From Actinacidiphila bryophytorum (GTDB lineage Bacteria > Actinomycetota > Actinomycetes > Streptomycetales > Streptomycetaceae), in contig NZ_JAFFIX010000006.1 in assembly GCF_016916835.1 (NCBI RefSeq), positions 275,870 through 339,869 of the forward strand: 64,000 nucleotides of DNA, read 5' to 3'. Made by a program: the position numbers and the translations under genes. Positions 17,920 through 25,709 of this stretch are shown here, piece by piece. The notes under the pieces are model-generated. The model worked only from the letters and a program-made list of their open reading frames with translations, had not been told where the DNA came from and did not search any database. Each line of letters starts with the position of its first letter. Within the stretch, counting starts at the first letter, position 1.

Positions 17920-18393
17920 ATGAACGCCCGTCTGAACCTCCTCGACAACCCGATGGTCGCCACCTCCCTGAAGCACATCACCAGCGCGGGCCGCGGCCTC
18001 AAGGACTCCACCGTGCCGGCGGCCACCCAGGAGCTGGTACGGATCCGGGCCAGCCAGATCAACGGCTGCGGATTCTGCCTCGACATGCACACCAAGGACG
18101 CGGCCGCGGCCGGCGAGACCCCCGAGCGCCTCCACATGGTCGCCGCCTGGCGCGAGGCCACGGTCTTCACCGACGCCGAGCGCGCCGCCCTGGAGCTGGC
18201 CGAGCAGGGCACCCGCAACACCGACTCCTACCCCGGCGTCACCGACGAGGCGTGGGAGAACGCGGCCAAGCACTACAACGAGGACGAGCTGGCCGCGCTC
18301 GTCGGGATGATCGCGGTGATCAACGCCTTCAACCGCATGAACGTCATGGTCCGCCAGCCGGCAGGCGCCTACCAGCCCGGCATGTTCGGCTGA
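17920..18393 (+). CDS. AhpD-like alkylhydroperoxidase / carboxymuconolactone decarboxylase family protein
   Basis: This is a 157-aa protein of the all-helical CMD fold. The redox motif INGCGFCLDMHTKDA (about residues 45-60) has the Cys-x-x-Cys plus downstream His of AhpD-type peroxidase relays, so a thiol-based antioxidant role is likely; the substrate is unknown. The start MNARLNLLDNPMVATSLKHI was preferred over an upstream in-frame ATG. It is divergent from the S10 operon and convergent with the Nudix gene. Confidence 0.88.
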   Translation: MNARLNLLDNPMVATSLKHITSAGRGLKDSTVPAATQELVRIRASQINGCGFCLDMHTKDAAAAGETPERLHMVAAWREATVFTDAERAALELAEQGTRNTDSYPGVTDEAWENAAKHYNEDELAALVGMIAVINAFNRMNVMVRQPAGAYQPGMFG

Positions 18394-18434
18394 ACCCCTC
18401 CGGGGGAGGTTCCCCCTGGGGGGTGCCCCTGCGC

Positions 18435-18503
18435 CGGGGGGTGCCTCTTCGGCGGGGCCGAGCCACCAGGGGCGCGGGGTGGTTGCCCCCTTGCACAAGG
18501 GGA
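18435..18503. repeat. intergenic repeat module (GGGGGGTGCC...AGGGGCGCGGGG) plus small hairpin
   Basis: A roughly 45-nt unit, with ggggggtgcc then cggcggggccgag then aggggcgcgggg, lies between two convergent genes. It recurs twice in tandem at 60553-60637. It is followed by ggttgcccccttgcacaagg, a module also found at 37194-37213. It probably serves as a two-way transcription end. Confidence 0.65.
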
Positions 18504-18508
18504 AGCGG

Positions 18509-18988
18509 TCAGGACGGGACGAAGCCGAGGTCGACGGGGGCCACGGGCGCGCCCGTGGCACGTACGGCCGCGAGCAGAGCGGGAAGCTGCGGGGGCCACA
18601 GCGCGTCCCGGGTGGCCGCCAGGTCCGCCGGAGGCCACCAGCGGCCCCGCTGGATGCGGTCCGCCGCGTGGGCGGCGGACACGTCCCCGGACAGGCCCCG
18701 GCGAGGCCCGTACGCCAGGAAGATGTGCTCGTACTGCCGCACGGGCACCCCGGCCCGTGTGAAGTCGTGCTCCCACCGGCACAGGACGGGACCCAGCGCG
18801 AGGTCGGTCCAGCCGGTCTCCTCCCGCAGCTCCCGCGCCGCCGCCTGCTCCGGGGTCTCGCCCTCGTCCATGCCGCCGCCCGGCATCGCCCAGTGGACGC
18901 CGACCTCCTCGTTGTCGTAGCGGAAGAGGAAGACCGCCCCTGCGGGGTCGAGGACGGCGACACGAGCCGCCTGCCGGGGTATGCGCAT
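18509..18988 (-). CDS. Nudix hydrolase
   Basis: This 159-aa protein would hydrolyse a nucleoside diphosphate linked to another moiety; the substrate cannot be read from sequence. The Nudix box is complete at about residues 38-60: GGGMDEGETPEQAAARELRE followed by ETGW, with all catalytic Glu present. It is divergent from the CPT-like gene, with 59 nt between the starts used here. Confidence 0.92.
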   Translation of the reverse strand: MRIPRQAARVAVLDPAGAVFLFRYDNEEVGVHWAMPGGGMDEGETPEQAAARELREETGWTDLALGPVLCRWEHDFTRAGVPVRQYEHIFLAYGPRRGLSGDVSAAHAADRIQRGRWWPPADLAATRDALWPPQLPALLAAVRATGAPVAPVDLGFVPS

Positions 18989-19047
18989 GGCGCCAGCCTG
19001 CCATTAACCGCATGACCGCGTCGCCGCACAGGCCCTACGGTGGGCCG

Positions 19048-19581
19048 GTGACGCCTCAGGTGATCGTTCTCAACGGCGGGTCCAGCTCCGGGAAGTCCAC
19101 GCTCGCACGCGCCCTGCAAGCGGCGCTGGCCGAGCCATGGCTGACCTTCGGGGTGGACGACTTCGTGGACGCGCTGCCCGCGTCCCTCATGGAGTCGGCC
19201 GAAGGCATCTCCTTCGCACCCGACGGCGGCGTCTCCGTCGGCCCCGCTTTCAGCGCGCTGGACGCGGCCTGGGTCGCCGGCATCGCCGCCACCGCCCGTG
19301 CGGGCGCGCACGTCATCGTGGACGAGGTCTTCCTGGGCGGCGCGCACTCCCAGGCCCGCTGGGTCCGCGCCCTCGGCGACCTCCCCACCCTCTGGGTCGC
19401 CGTCCACTGCGCCCCCGCCACCGCCGCGGCCCGCGAAGCCGCCCGCGGCGACCGCACCCCCGGTATGGCGGCCCTCCAGTCCACCCGGGTCCACCAGGGC
19501 GTCACGTACGACCTGTCGGTCGACACCACCCACGCCGACCCGTCGACCCTGGCCCGCACGATCGCCGCCGCCGCAGCATGA
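19048..19581 (+). CDS. chloramphenicol phosphotransferase-like protein (CPT family)
   Basis: This 177-aa P-loop kinase closely resembles the chloramphenicol 3-O-phosphotransferase I recall from S. venezuelae. Walker A GGSSSGKS is at residues 10-17, then the LPEPW-like LAEPWLTFGVDDF with Asp37 at the position of the proposed catalytic base, then IVDEVFLGGAHSQ and ARGDRTPGMAA. The GTG at 19048 gives the family start (VTPQVIVLNGG); an ATG at 19012 is possible. It may modify chloramphenicol or a related hydroxylated metabolite. It overlaps the next gene (ATGA). Confidence 0.85.
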   Translation: MTPQVIVLNGGSSSGKSTLARALQAALAEPWLTFGVDDFVDALPASLMESAEGISFAPDGGVSVGPAFSALDAAWVAGIAATARAGAHVIVDEVFLGGAHSQARWVRALGDLPTLWVAVHCAPATAAAREAARGDRTPGMAALQSTRVHQGVTYDLSVDTTHADPSTLARTIAAAAA

Positions 19582-19964
19582 GCCGTAGGGAGCGGAAGGC
19601 CCGCCGTCTGCTCGTCGGCGACGACACCTACCTGTGGTCGGTCGGCCACACCCACCGCCTGCCGGAGGGCGGCGGCTACGAGGACTGCACCGAGTCCGTC
19701 ACCCTGCGCCGGTACGGCGCCCGCGGCCGCCTGCACATCGCCTTCGCGTCCGCCCCCGGCCACTACGTCCCCGACGGCATCCTCGAATCCGGCGCCGTCG
19801 GGACCGACGAAGGCTTCCTCAACCTCTACGAGCCAGGCACCGCCCGCGCCCTCCTCGACACGGCCCTCGCCCATGGCTGGGACCCCGACGACCCCACGAC
19901 CACCGCCCTGGACGGCTGGACCCTCTTCCCAGCCGTCCACACCCACCGCACGGCCGAAAGCTGA
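19578..19964 (+). CDS. hypothetical protein
   Basis: The 128-aa product begins MSRRERKARRLLVGDDTYLW and contains GGGYEDCTESVTLRRYGARG and WDPDDPTTTALDGWTLFPAV. No signal peptide, membrane span or known motif is visible. It is translationally coupled to the CPT-like gene by an ATGA overlap, so the two are probably one operon. I do not recognise the family. Confidence 0.75.
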   Translation: MSRRERKARRLLVGDDTYLWSVGHTHRLPEGGGYEDCTESVTLRRYGARGRLHIAFASAPGHYVPDGILESGAVGTDEGFLNLYEPGTARALLDTALAHGWDPDDPTTTALDGWTLFPAVHTHRTAES

Positions 19965-20000
19965 ACCCTCGCCACCCCGCCGTGCTGCAGCGCAGTCCTC

Positions 20001-20038
20001 TTCGGTCCGCGCCGGACCACCTGCCGGCGGCGGGCTGG
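20001..20038 (+). repeat. degenerate fragment of the intergenic repeat core
   Basis: The segment starting ttcggtccgcgccggaccac and continuing through a diverged gccggcggcgggctg matches the interior of repeat copy C (37131-37168) with only a few differences. The flanking long arms are absent. It lies just upstream of the VOC gene. Confidence 0.6.
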
Positions 20039-20089
20039 TGCGGGGCGTGGCTGCGGGGCGGGGGCGCGGGGCGGGCCTAGCCTGGTGGG

Positions 20090-20440
20090 GTGATCAATGG
20101 TGCGCACGTCATCATCCAGAGCCGCAACGCGGAAGCGGACCGCGCCTTCTTCCGGGACGTGCTGGGGTACGCCCATGTCGATGCGGGCGGTGGCTGGCCG
20201 ATCTTCAAGCTGCCACCGGCCGAGGCCGCGGTGCACCCGACGGACGGCCCGGCGGCGCACGAGCTGTACCTGATGTGCGACGACGTCGAGGCGACGGTGG
20301 CGGACCTGACCGCGAAGGGCGTCGACTTCACCAAGCCGCTCACCGACGCGCGCTGGGGCCGGGTGACCGGTTTCCGCCTGCCCGGCGGCGCCGAGGTGGG
20401 CCTGTACGAGCCCCGCCACGAGCGCGCCACCAAGCTGTGA
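20090..20440 (+). CDS. VOC (glyoxalase/bleomycin-resistance) family protein
   Basis: The 116-aa protein begins at GTG (MINGAHVIIQSRNAEADRAF) and has the two beta-alpha-beta-beta-beta halves of the vicinal-oxygen-chelate fold: FFRDVLGYAHVDAGGGWPIF in the first half and VEATVADLTAKGVDFTKPL, then GFRLPGGAEVGLYEP, in the second. Candidate metal ligands are His6, His74-like residues and the Glu of GLYEP. It is either a dioxygenase/isomerase-type enzyme or a drug-binding protein. Confidence 0.85.
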   Translation: MINGAHVIIQSRNAEADRAFFRDVLGYAHVDAGGGWPIFKLPPAEAAVHPTDGPAAHELYLMCDDVEATVADLTAKGVDFTKPLTDARWGRVTGFRLPGGAEVGLYEPRHERATKL

Positions 20441-20473
20441 CCCCGCCCTCCCCCGGAGCACTGAGGGGGCGTC

Positions 20474-21049
20474 TCAGCGACTGAGGGCGGTGGGGGTGAG
20501 GTCGAGGGGGAAGGGGACCGGGGTGGTCAGGTGGTCGCGGTGGACGCCGGTCGCCACGTAGTCGCGGGTGGTGTCGTCCAGCTCGTACGTGTGGATGACC
20601 GGCAGGCCCTGCTCGTCCTCGATACGCCACAGGTGGCGGATGCCGGCCTCGGCGTAAAGGCGGGGCTTGTAGCGGCGGTCCCTGTCCTGCGACTCGGCTG
20701 ACACGACCTCGACCACCAGCGCCACGTCCCCGGGGAGGAAGCTCGTCCGCTCCGGGTCGTACGGCACGGACGCCGCGATCACGTCGGGCTCGGGGCGGGT
20801 ACGGCGGCCGAGCGTGACGGTCATCTGCGCCTCGACCGTCCACCCCTCGGGGGCCACCGCTTCCAGTGCCGCGGTGAGCCTGCGGATGACCCGATCGTGC
20901 CAGCTGCTCCGCGGGGTGAGGGTGAAGGTCAGCGCTCCGTCGAGCAGTTCGACGTGCCGCGGCGCGTCCGGGGGAAGCACATCGAGGTCGGCCGCTTCCC
21001 AACCGCCGGCCCGCGGCGGGTCCATCCACTGCGGCACGGCGCTGCTCAC
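20474..21049 (-). CDS. Uma2 family endonuclease-fold protein (DUF820)
   Basis: The 191-aa protein has the Uma2 PD-(D/E)xK-like core: RHVELLDGALTFTL, then TRPEPDVIAASVPYD, then LVVEVVSAESQDRDRRYKPR with the Glu and Lys of the catalytic set. The YAEAGIRHLWRIE block follows. Uma2 proteins are very abundant in actinobacteria and their role is unsettled. A second member is at 24474-25034. It is convergent with the VOC gene. Confidence 0.87.
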   Translation of the reverse strand: MSSAVPQWMDPPRAGGWEAADLDVLPPDAPRHVELLDGALTFTLTPRSSWHDRVIRRLTAALEAVAPEGWTVEAQMTVTLGRRTRPEPDVIAASVPYDPERTSFLPGDVALVVEVVSAESQDRDRRYKPRLYAEAGIRHLWRIEDEQGLPVIHTYELDDTTRDYVATGVHRDHLTTPVPFPLDLTPTALSR

Positions 21050-21373
21050 CTCTCCCCCAACTCGGTCGACGCCAGGATGCCACCACCCGCTGGCCGCGGG
21101 GGCTAAGGAGGGTGCCCTTGCGCAGGGCGGTGCTCTTTAGGGGCGCGGGGAACTGCGCGGCCAGCCCGCCACCGGGCGCGGGGGTTGTCACCGGACCGAA
21201 GGGGCAATTCCTGTCGAAGACGGACCACCGGCCGGTGGGGGCTGGTCGCGCAGTTCCCCGCGCCCCTGTGTGCTCGACCCGCCGCACAGGCGCCCTGCGG
21301 GCGTCAGCCGCACATCAGACGCAGCCCGCACCCCGCAGGGCGGGGGGTACCCCCGGAGGGTAATGTGCGGGGG
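21050..21373. other. intergenic region carrying repeat copy B
   Basis: These 324 nt separate divergent genes (Uma2 and DUF6153-like). They contain repeat copy B (21139-21267), and the rest, including an imperfect repeat of ccgcacaggcgccctgcggg, shows no gene. The promoters of both neighbours must lie here, but I could not pick one. Confidence 0.6.
21139..21267. repeat. intergenic long inverted repeat, copy B
   Basis: The left arm aggggcgcggggaactgcgc starts at 21139, and the right arm cgcgcagttccccgcgcccc ends at 21266. The interior contains acggaccaccggccggtggg, related to copies A and C. Confidence 0.85.
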
Positions 21374-21745
21374 GTGGAGTGGAAGTGGGCGCGGGTTGTG
21401 GCCGCGTGTGCCGTGGTGTGGGGGTTGTTCCTCATGCATGGCGCCCCTGCGAGCGCCGCGGAGGGTTGTCACGGCGGGCCGATGCCCGCCATGTCGGCCG
21501 CGATGACGCACCACTCCCCCGTGACGGCGGGGCACGGCGCCGCCGTGGACGATCCCGGGGCGCCCGGGGAGACCTGTGTGGCGACGGCGCCGCACGAGCG
21601 GGTGCAGTTGCCGGTGCCGGGCCTGGTGGCCGTCGTCGCACTGCTCGTGACGGCCGCATGCGCGCAAGCGCGTCAAAGGCGGCGCGGCCCGCCGCCAAGA
21701 AGCGGCCGGCCGCTTCTGCTCCAGGTGTGCATCGCACGGACGTGA
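21374..21745 (+). CDS. small membrane/secreted protein with His/Met-rich centre (DUF6153-like)
   Basis: The 123-aa product starts at GTG with WKWARVVAACAVVWGLFLMH, a signal or first membrane span. A His/Met/Cys-containing segment (EGCHGGPMPAMSAAMTHHSP) comes next, and a second span (VPGLVAVVALLVTAACA) ends in a basic tail. The layout resembles streptomycete DUF6153 proteins. The metal-ligand-rich loop would be extracytoplasmic, and the next gene is a Met/His-rich lipoprotein, so a joint copper-related role is plausible but inferred. Confidence 0.7.
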   Translation: MEWKWARVVAACAVVWGLFLMHGAPASAAEGCHGGPMPAMSAAMTHHSPVTAGHGAAVDDPGAPGETCVATAPHERVQLPVPGLVAVVALLVTAACAQARQRRRGPPPRSGRPLLLQVCIART

Positions 21746-21796
21746 CGGACACGGCACCCCCGTGTCCTGTCCGCACGTCCGAAAGTCGAGTACCCC

Positions 21797-22645
21797 ATGT
21801 CCAAGAACATCCGCTTCGCCCTGCTCGCCGCCGCGACCCTGGCGGTCACGCTGACCGCCTGCGGCCACAGCAGCACCCACTCCATGCCCGGCATGGACCA
21901 CACCGCTACCGCCATGCCCGGCATGGACCACAACATGGCCCCCGGCACGGGCCTGTCCGCCGCGGAGGACGGCTACCGCCTCACCGCCGAGGCCGCCACC
22001 CTGCCTGCCGCCAGGCAGACCCCGTACCGTTTCACGATCACCGGCCAGAACGGCACCCCGGTCACCGACTTCACCGTCGAGCAGACCAAGCGCATGCACT
22101 TCTACGCCATCCGCTCCGACCTCACCGGCTTCCAGCACCTCCACCCGACCATGGCCGCCGACGGCACCTGGACCGCCGACCTGGCGTCCCTCACCCCCGG
22201 CGCATGGCGCATGTTCGCCTCCTTCACCCCGGTCAGCGGCAAGGACGTCGTCCTCTCGCTCCCGGTCACCGTGCCCGGCACGGCGGCGAAGATGCCGCTG
22301 CCCGCACCCGCGAGCAGCACGGAGGTCGACGGTTACGCCGTCACCGTCACGGGTGACCCCATGGCGGGCATGACCGGCCCGCTGAACGTCACGGTGACCA
22401 GGGCCGGAAAGCCGGTCACCGACCTCCAGCCGTACCTGGGCACGTACGCCCACCTCACGGCCTTCCACGAGGGCGACGCCGCCTTCGCCCACCTCCACCC
22501 GGTCACCGAGGCGACCGGCACCCGCGGCGGGCCGGACCTCGCCTTCCACGCCGACCTGCCCACGTCCGGCAACTGGCGGCTCTTCCTCCAGTTCCAGACG
22601 GACGGCACGCTCCACACCGCCGCGGTGACCCTGCCGGTGGCGTGA
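21797..22645 (+). CDS. Met/His-rich secreted lipoprotein, probable copper-associated
   Basis: This 282-aa protein has a lipobox ending LTAC (Cys22) after a hydrophobic signal. Immediately after the lipid anchor come the near repeats HSMPGMDH and AMPGMDHNM, a Met/His layout common in copper-binding proteins. The rest has beta-rich domains with FQHLHPTMAADG and FAHLHPVTEATG, two HLHP motifs about 110 residues apart, suggesting duplicated domains. It follows the small membrane gene by 51 nt and ends at a bidirectional hairpin. Confidence 0.8.
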   Translation: MSKNIRFALLAAATLAVTLTACGHSSTHSMPGMDHTATAMPGMDHNMAPGTGLSAAEDGYRLTAEAATLPAARQTPYRFTITGQNGTPVTDFTVEQTKRMHFYAIRSDLTGFQHLHPTMAADGTWTADLASLTPGAWRMFASFTPVSGKDVVLSLPVTVPGTAAKMPLPAPASSTEVDGYAVTVTGDPMAGMTGPLNVTVTRAGKPVTDLQPYLGTYAHLTAFHEGDAAFAHLHPVTEATGTRGGPDLAFHADLPTSGNWRLFLQFQTDGTLHTAAVTLPVA

Positions 22646-22651
22646 GCACGG

Positions 22652-22681
22652 CGGGGCGCCGCCCGGGTGGGCGGCGCCCCG
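22652..22681. terminator. bidirectional terminator hairpin
   Basis: A 13-bp perfect GC stem (22652-22664 with 22669-22681) and a 4-nt loop lie between the convergent lipoprotein gene and the DUF397 gene, 6 nt and 11 nt from their stops. Confidence 0.75.
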
Positions 22682-22692
22682 CATCCCGTCGC

Positions 22693-22959
22693 TCAGACCT
22701 CGCGGGTCGCCGCGTACGCCAGGAACGAGGCCCATGCCTCGGGCGTGAAGGAGAAGCGGGGACCCTGCGGGTCCTTGGAGTCCCGGACGAGTATCGCGTC
22801 AGAGGACGCGGCGACCTCGACGCAGTCGTTGTTGTCGCTGCCGCTGTAGCTGCTCTTGACCCACGCAACCTCTACGCAGTCCGGGCCGTCGTTGCTGCTG
22901 TAGCTGCTCTTCGTCCAGGCCAGCCTGGGACCGGCTCCGGCAGAGGGCTTGAGGGTCAT
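22693..22959 (-). CDS. DUF397 protein with duplicated SSYS/DCVEVA motif
   Basis: This is an 88-aa member of the streptomycete DUF397 family, small proteins usually paired with XRE/DUF5753 regulators. The family core WxKSSYSxxxxxDCVEVA occurs twice in tandem (AWTKSSYSSNDGPDCVEVA, then WVKSSYSGSDNNDCVEVA), while most relatives have one copy. VRDSKDPQGPRFSFTPEAW follows. Its start overlaps the stop of the XRE gene by four bases. Confidence 0.9.
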   Translation of the reverse strand: MTLKPSAGAGPRLAWTKSSYSSNDGPDCVEVAWVKSSYSGSDNNDCVEVAASSDAILVRDSKDPQGPRFSFTPEAWASFLAYAATREV

Positions 22960-23828
22960 ATCTCTCCCCGCACTTTTTTGATGAAGGCCAGCGACTCCCG
23001 TGGCGTGAGAGCCTGCGATCGGATGATCCCATACCTCAACTCAAGGATCTGGACCTCTCGCGGCTCGGAAATCAGGCGGCTGGTGAGCTGAGCTTCCGAG
23101 TAGCCGACCGTCGAGCCGTCGCCGAGTTTCAAGACGCGCAGCTCACCGCCCATTCCAGCGTGGTCCTCGCGGTCCGTCGGCATCACCTGGATCTCGACAT
23201 GTCGTAACTTGCCGATTTCCAGGAGGTGGTCGAGCTGGCGTCGCAGCACGTCCTTGCCACCGAGCGGCCGACGTAGCGTCACCTCCTCCAGGACGAACGC
23301 CAGCGTCGGCGTGGGCTGCCGCTGGAAGACCATCTGGCGCGCGATGCGGCCTTCGACCTGCCGGTCGATCTGGTCCTCCGTGTACGTCGGCCTGCGCATG
23401 CCGAACAGCGACCGCGCGTAGTCCTCCGTCTGCAGGAGGCCGTGCATGTTGTGGTTGCTGTAGGCACCCAGCTCCACAGCCTCGGCTTCCAGCTTCGTCA
23501 GGTCGCGGACCTTCTTCGGGTACCGCGCCTCCGCGACGTCCGGCTTCATGGCCGCGAGGCGGCCACCCGCCTCCAGGACGCGGTCCGCGTTGTCGAGGAA
23601 CGCGGGCTTGGGGACGCGTACGCCCCGCTCCACCTTGGAGACCATTTCCTCGCCGTAACCGATGGCGGAGCCGAACTCCGCCTGGGTGAGGCCCGCGGCC
23701 TCGCGCCATGCCTTGATCTGGCGGCCGACCGTCTTCATGACGCTGGTGGAGTCGTCCTCCAGGCCGGAATCCCAGTCAGGACCGTCCGCGCCGTCCGTCG
23801 TGTAGTTCCTGCCCTCGCCTATCGTCAT
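22956..23828 (-). CDS. XRE-family regulator with C-terminal DUF5753
   Basis: The 290-aa protein has a helix-turn-helix at about residues 36-70 (IKAWREAAGLTQAEFGSAIG, then VSKVERG) and a DUF5753 domain from about 115 to the end (NMHGLLQTEDYARSLFGMR, then DREDHAGMGGELRVL). It is translationally coupled to the DUF397 gene, and an HATPase gene is divergent 220 nt away. This is the WhiJ/AbaA-type three-gene module, whose members affect sporulation or antibiotic production in some streptomycetes. The N-terminal 30 residues are acidic and probably disordered. Confidence 0.92.
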   Translation of the reverse strand: MTIGEGRNYTTDGADGPDWDSGLEDDSTSVMKTVGRQIKAWREAAGLTQAEFGSAIGYGEEMVSKVERGVRVPKPAFLDNADRVLEAGGRLAAMKPDVAEARYPKKVRDLTKLEAEAVELGAYSNHNMHGLLQTEDYARSLFGMRRPTYTEDQIDRQVEGRIARQMVFQRQPTPTLAFVLEEVTLRRPLGGKDVLRRQLDHLLEIGKLRHVEIQVMPTDREDHAGMGGELRVLKLGDGSTVGYSEAQLTSRLISEPREVQILELRYGIIRSQALTPRESLAFIKKVRGEI

Positions 23829-23852
23829 CGCGGCTCCCGCGTGGTAGTTCTG

Positions 23853-23865
23853 TGCGTACTACGCA
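23853..23865. promoter_or_regulatory. palindrome tgcgtactacgca, candidate operator of the XRE regulator
   Basis: A perfect 13-bp palindrome lies 25 nt upstream of the XRE start, and a related atgcgtacg half-site lies 18 nt further into the divergent intergenic region. Its place between the regulator and the divergent HATPase gene suggests autoregulation. Confidence 0.45.
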
Positions 23866-24048
23866 CCGTAGACGCGGACATATGCGTACGTCAGGGAAAC
23901 GCGTAATCTGTCACCCCACCCGGCGCGGGAGGTGACCCGTACAGACCCGTACAGGCGGGCGCGGGGGCGGCGGGGCAGCCGGACAACCGGCGGCAGGGCG
24001 GCCTGTGGTGCTGGTCACAGACGTGGCGGCGCGGCCACTCTCAGTCAG

Positions 24049-24477
24049 GTGAGCCAAGACATCCGTACCCATGAAGTCCCCGCGGACACGCGGAAGTTCA
24101 GCATGCTGCTGCCCAGTACCCGGAAGGGCGCCCAGCGGGCGCGGCGGGTGGCCGTCGCGCAGCTCGTGCGGTGGCGGCTGCCGTACGAGACGGCGGAGCA
24201 CGTCGTCGCGGAGCTGGCCGCGAACGCGGCGCTGCACGGGCGGCTGCCCGGCCGGGATTTCCGGCTGGCGCTGTCGGCGACCGGGACGCGGCTGCGGATC
24301 GAGGTCACCGACGCGCGGGCGGAGCGACTGCCGATCGTTCCGCGACCGGTGGACGGAGACGCCGAGTCCGGCCGCGGCCTGCTCCTGGTCACGACCCTGG
24401 CCGACAGCTGGGGCGTGACGTCGGGGCCTTTCCCGGCGAAGACGGTATGGGCCGAGGTCGAACTGACCGGCCCGTGA
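24049..24477 (+). CDS. ATP-binding protein, RsbW-like histidine-kinase-type ATPase fold
   Basis: This 142-aa GHKL ATPase domain stands alone. The N box VVAELAANAALHG, G1 box VTDARAE and G2 box DAESGRGLLLVTTLAD are in order. The GTG start at 24049 (MSQDIRTHEVPADTRKFSM) excludes an arginine-rich upstream frame. Proteins of this type act as anti-sigma kinases or partner with XRE/DUF397 pairs. It overlaps the next Uma2 gene by four bases (GTGA). Confidence 0.87.
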   Translation: MSQDIRTHEVPADTRKFSMLLPSTRKGAQRARRVAVAQLVRWRLPYETAEHVVAELAANAALHGRLPGRDFRLALSATGTRLRIEVTDARAERLPIVPRPVDGDAESGRGLLLVTTLADSWGVTSGPFPAKTVWAEVELTGP

Positions 24478-25034
24478 CACCCGAGCACTACGCAGCCCTG
24501 CGTGCCGTGGTCGCGCTCCTCGGCCCCGCCGTGCCCGGGGCGCTGGAGATCACCCGAGAGGGCATCGTGCATGACCCGCGCTCCCCCGGCGGCCCGCACG
24601 AGCTGACCGCCGCCCGGGTCAGCCGGCGGCTGGAGAAGGTCATGCCCGAGGGGCTGCTGGCGCACACCGGCACGCCGGACGTCGAGGACGTCCACGAGGG
24701 CGTGATGCGGCACCCGGACGTCATGGTGATCGCCGAGGCGGACATGGAGGTCGAGGGGTCCTTCGACCCCACCGCGCTGCCCGCCGCCATCGAGGTGGTG
24801 TCCCGTTCCAACCCCGACAACGACTGGGTCGGCAAGATGCGGGACTACCCGCTGCTCGGCATCCCGGTCTCCGTCCTCTTCGACCCCCGCACCGGCGAGG
24901 GCGCCGTCCTGTCGGACATCCACCCCACGCCCAACGGGCCGCGGTACGCGACACGTACCGACTTCGTCTACGGCGAGGACGTCACCATCGGCGCCTGGAC
25001 GATCTCGACTGCGGACCTCCCCCGCTACCGCTGA
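24474..25034 (+). CDS. Uma2 family endonuclease-fold protein (DUF820), second copy
   Basis: This 186-aa protein is diverged from the copy at 20474. It has the Uma2 pattern RHPDVMVIAEADME, AAIEVVSRSNPDNDWVGKMR and YPLLGIPVSVLFDPRTGEG, including the Asp, Glu and Lys core. The GTG start at 24474 is coupled to the HATPase gene, which places it in the same transcript. Its function is unknown. Confidence 0.83.
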   Translation: MTPEHYAALRAVVALLGPAVPGALEITREGIVHDPRSPGGPHELTAARVSRRLEKVMPEGLLAHTGTPDVEDVHEGVMRHPDVMVIAEADMEVEGSFDPTALPAAIEVVSRSNPDNDWVGKMRDYPLLGIPVSVLFDPRTGEGAVLSDIHPTPNGPRYATRTDFVYGEDVTIGAWTISTADLPRYR

Positions 25035-25064
25035 CCGGGGGACAGATCCGCCGCCCAGGTAGCG

Positions 25065-25604
25065 TCAGGTGCCGGATACCTTCGTGCAGGTGAGATGGCC
25101 GTTGACGGTCACGGAACCGCCGGAGGCATCGACGGCGCCGAGTTCCGTGCCGGCGACGGTGACAGTCCAGTCGCCGCCCTGCTTCGCGCCCGTCAGTCCG
25201 TCCGCGCCGAGCTTCACGAAGGTGTGCTTGTCGGGGGTGACCAGCGTGGCCATGCTCTCGGAGCCGATGTTCGCCACGAAGGACGGGACGGTGGACGCGG
25301 AGGTGTCGTCCGGGGCGGGCGCGTTGACCGCGACGAGCCTGCCGTCGAGGGTGGCGCAGCCCACGCTCGTCGTCACGTCGAAGCCGCCGCTGCGCGAGCC
25401 CGCGTAGTCCAGGCGGCCGTGGACGCCGCCGGAGCCCTGGCTGCTGGACGCGGATGCGGACTCCGACGTCGCGGGCGCGGCCGGCGCGCTCGCCTTGTCC
25501 TTCGGCTGAGCCTTGTCGTCACCGGACGACGACGAACACCCGCTCAACACGCCCACCACAGCCACCGGCAGCAGGATCCCCGCCAACACCCCTGCGAAAC
25601 GCGA
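25065..25604 (-). CDS. secreted lipoprotein, tandem paralogue 1
   Basis: The 179-aa product starts at GTG with SRFAGVLAGILLPVAVVGVL and lipobox LSGC, then a Ser/Ala/Lys-rich linker and a beta-rich domain (about 75-179) with DYAGSRSGGFDVTTSVGC and VNGHLTCTKVSGT. Two Cys (in SVGC and HLTC) are conserved with the neighbouring paralogue and may form a disulfide. It resembles mycobacterial lipoproteins of the LpqH/19-kDa type in layout. Confidence 0.8.
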   Translation of the reverse strand, partial: SRFAGVLAGILLPVAVVGVLSGCSSSSGDDKAQPKDKASAPAAPATSESASASSSQGSGGVHGRLDYAGSRSGGFDVTTSVGCATLDGRLVAVNAPAPDDTSASTVPSFVANIGSESMATLVTPDKHTFVKLGADGLTGAKQGGDWTVTVAGTELGAVDASGGSVTVNGHLTCTKVSGT

Positions 25605-25709
25605 CACTTCTCCCCCTCGTTCGCGGCCCCCTGCCGCATGCCCCACAGGCTATACGCCCCTGGCCGGCACCCTCCGGTCCCGGCCGTGGTGCGCCCGCCC
25701 GGCCCGGCG

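Noticed and set aside
19137..19577. A longer version of the hypothetical protein starting inside the CPT-like gene
   Set aside because: The extra part is the shifted frame of the CPT-like gene and is almost entirely Arg/Gly/Pro; the ATGA overlap start at 19578 is more natural.
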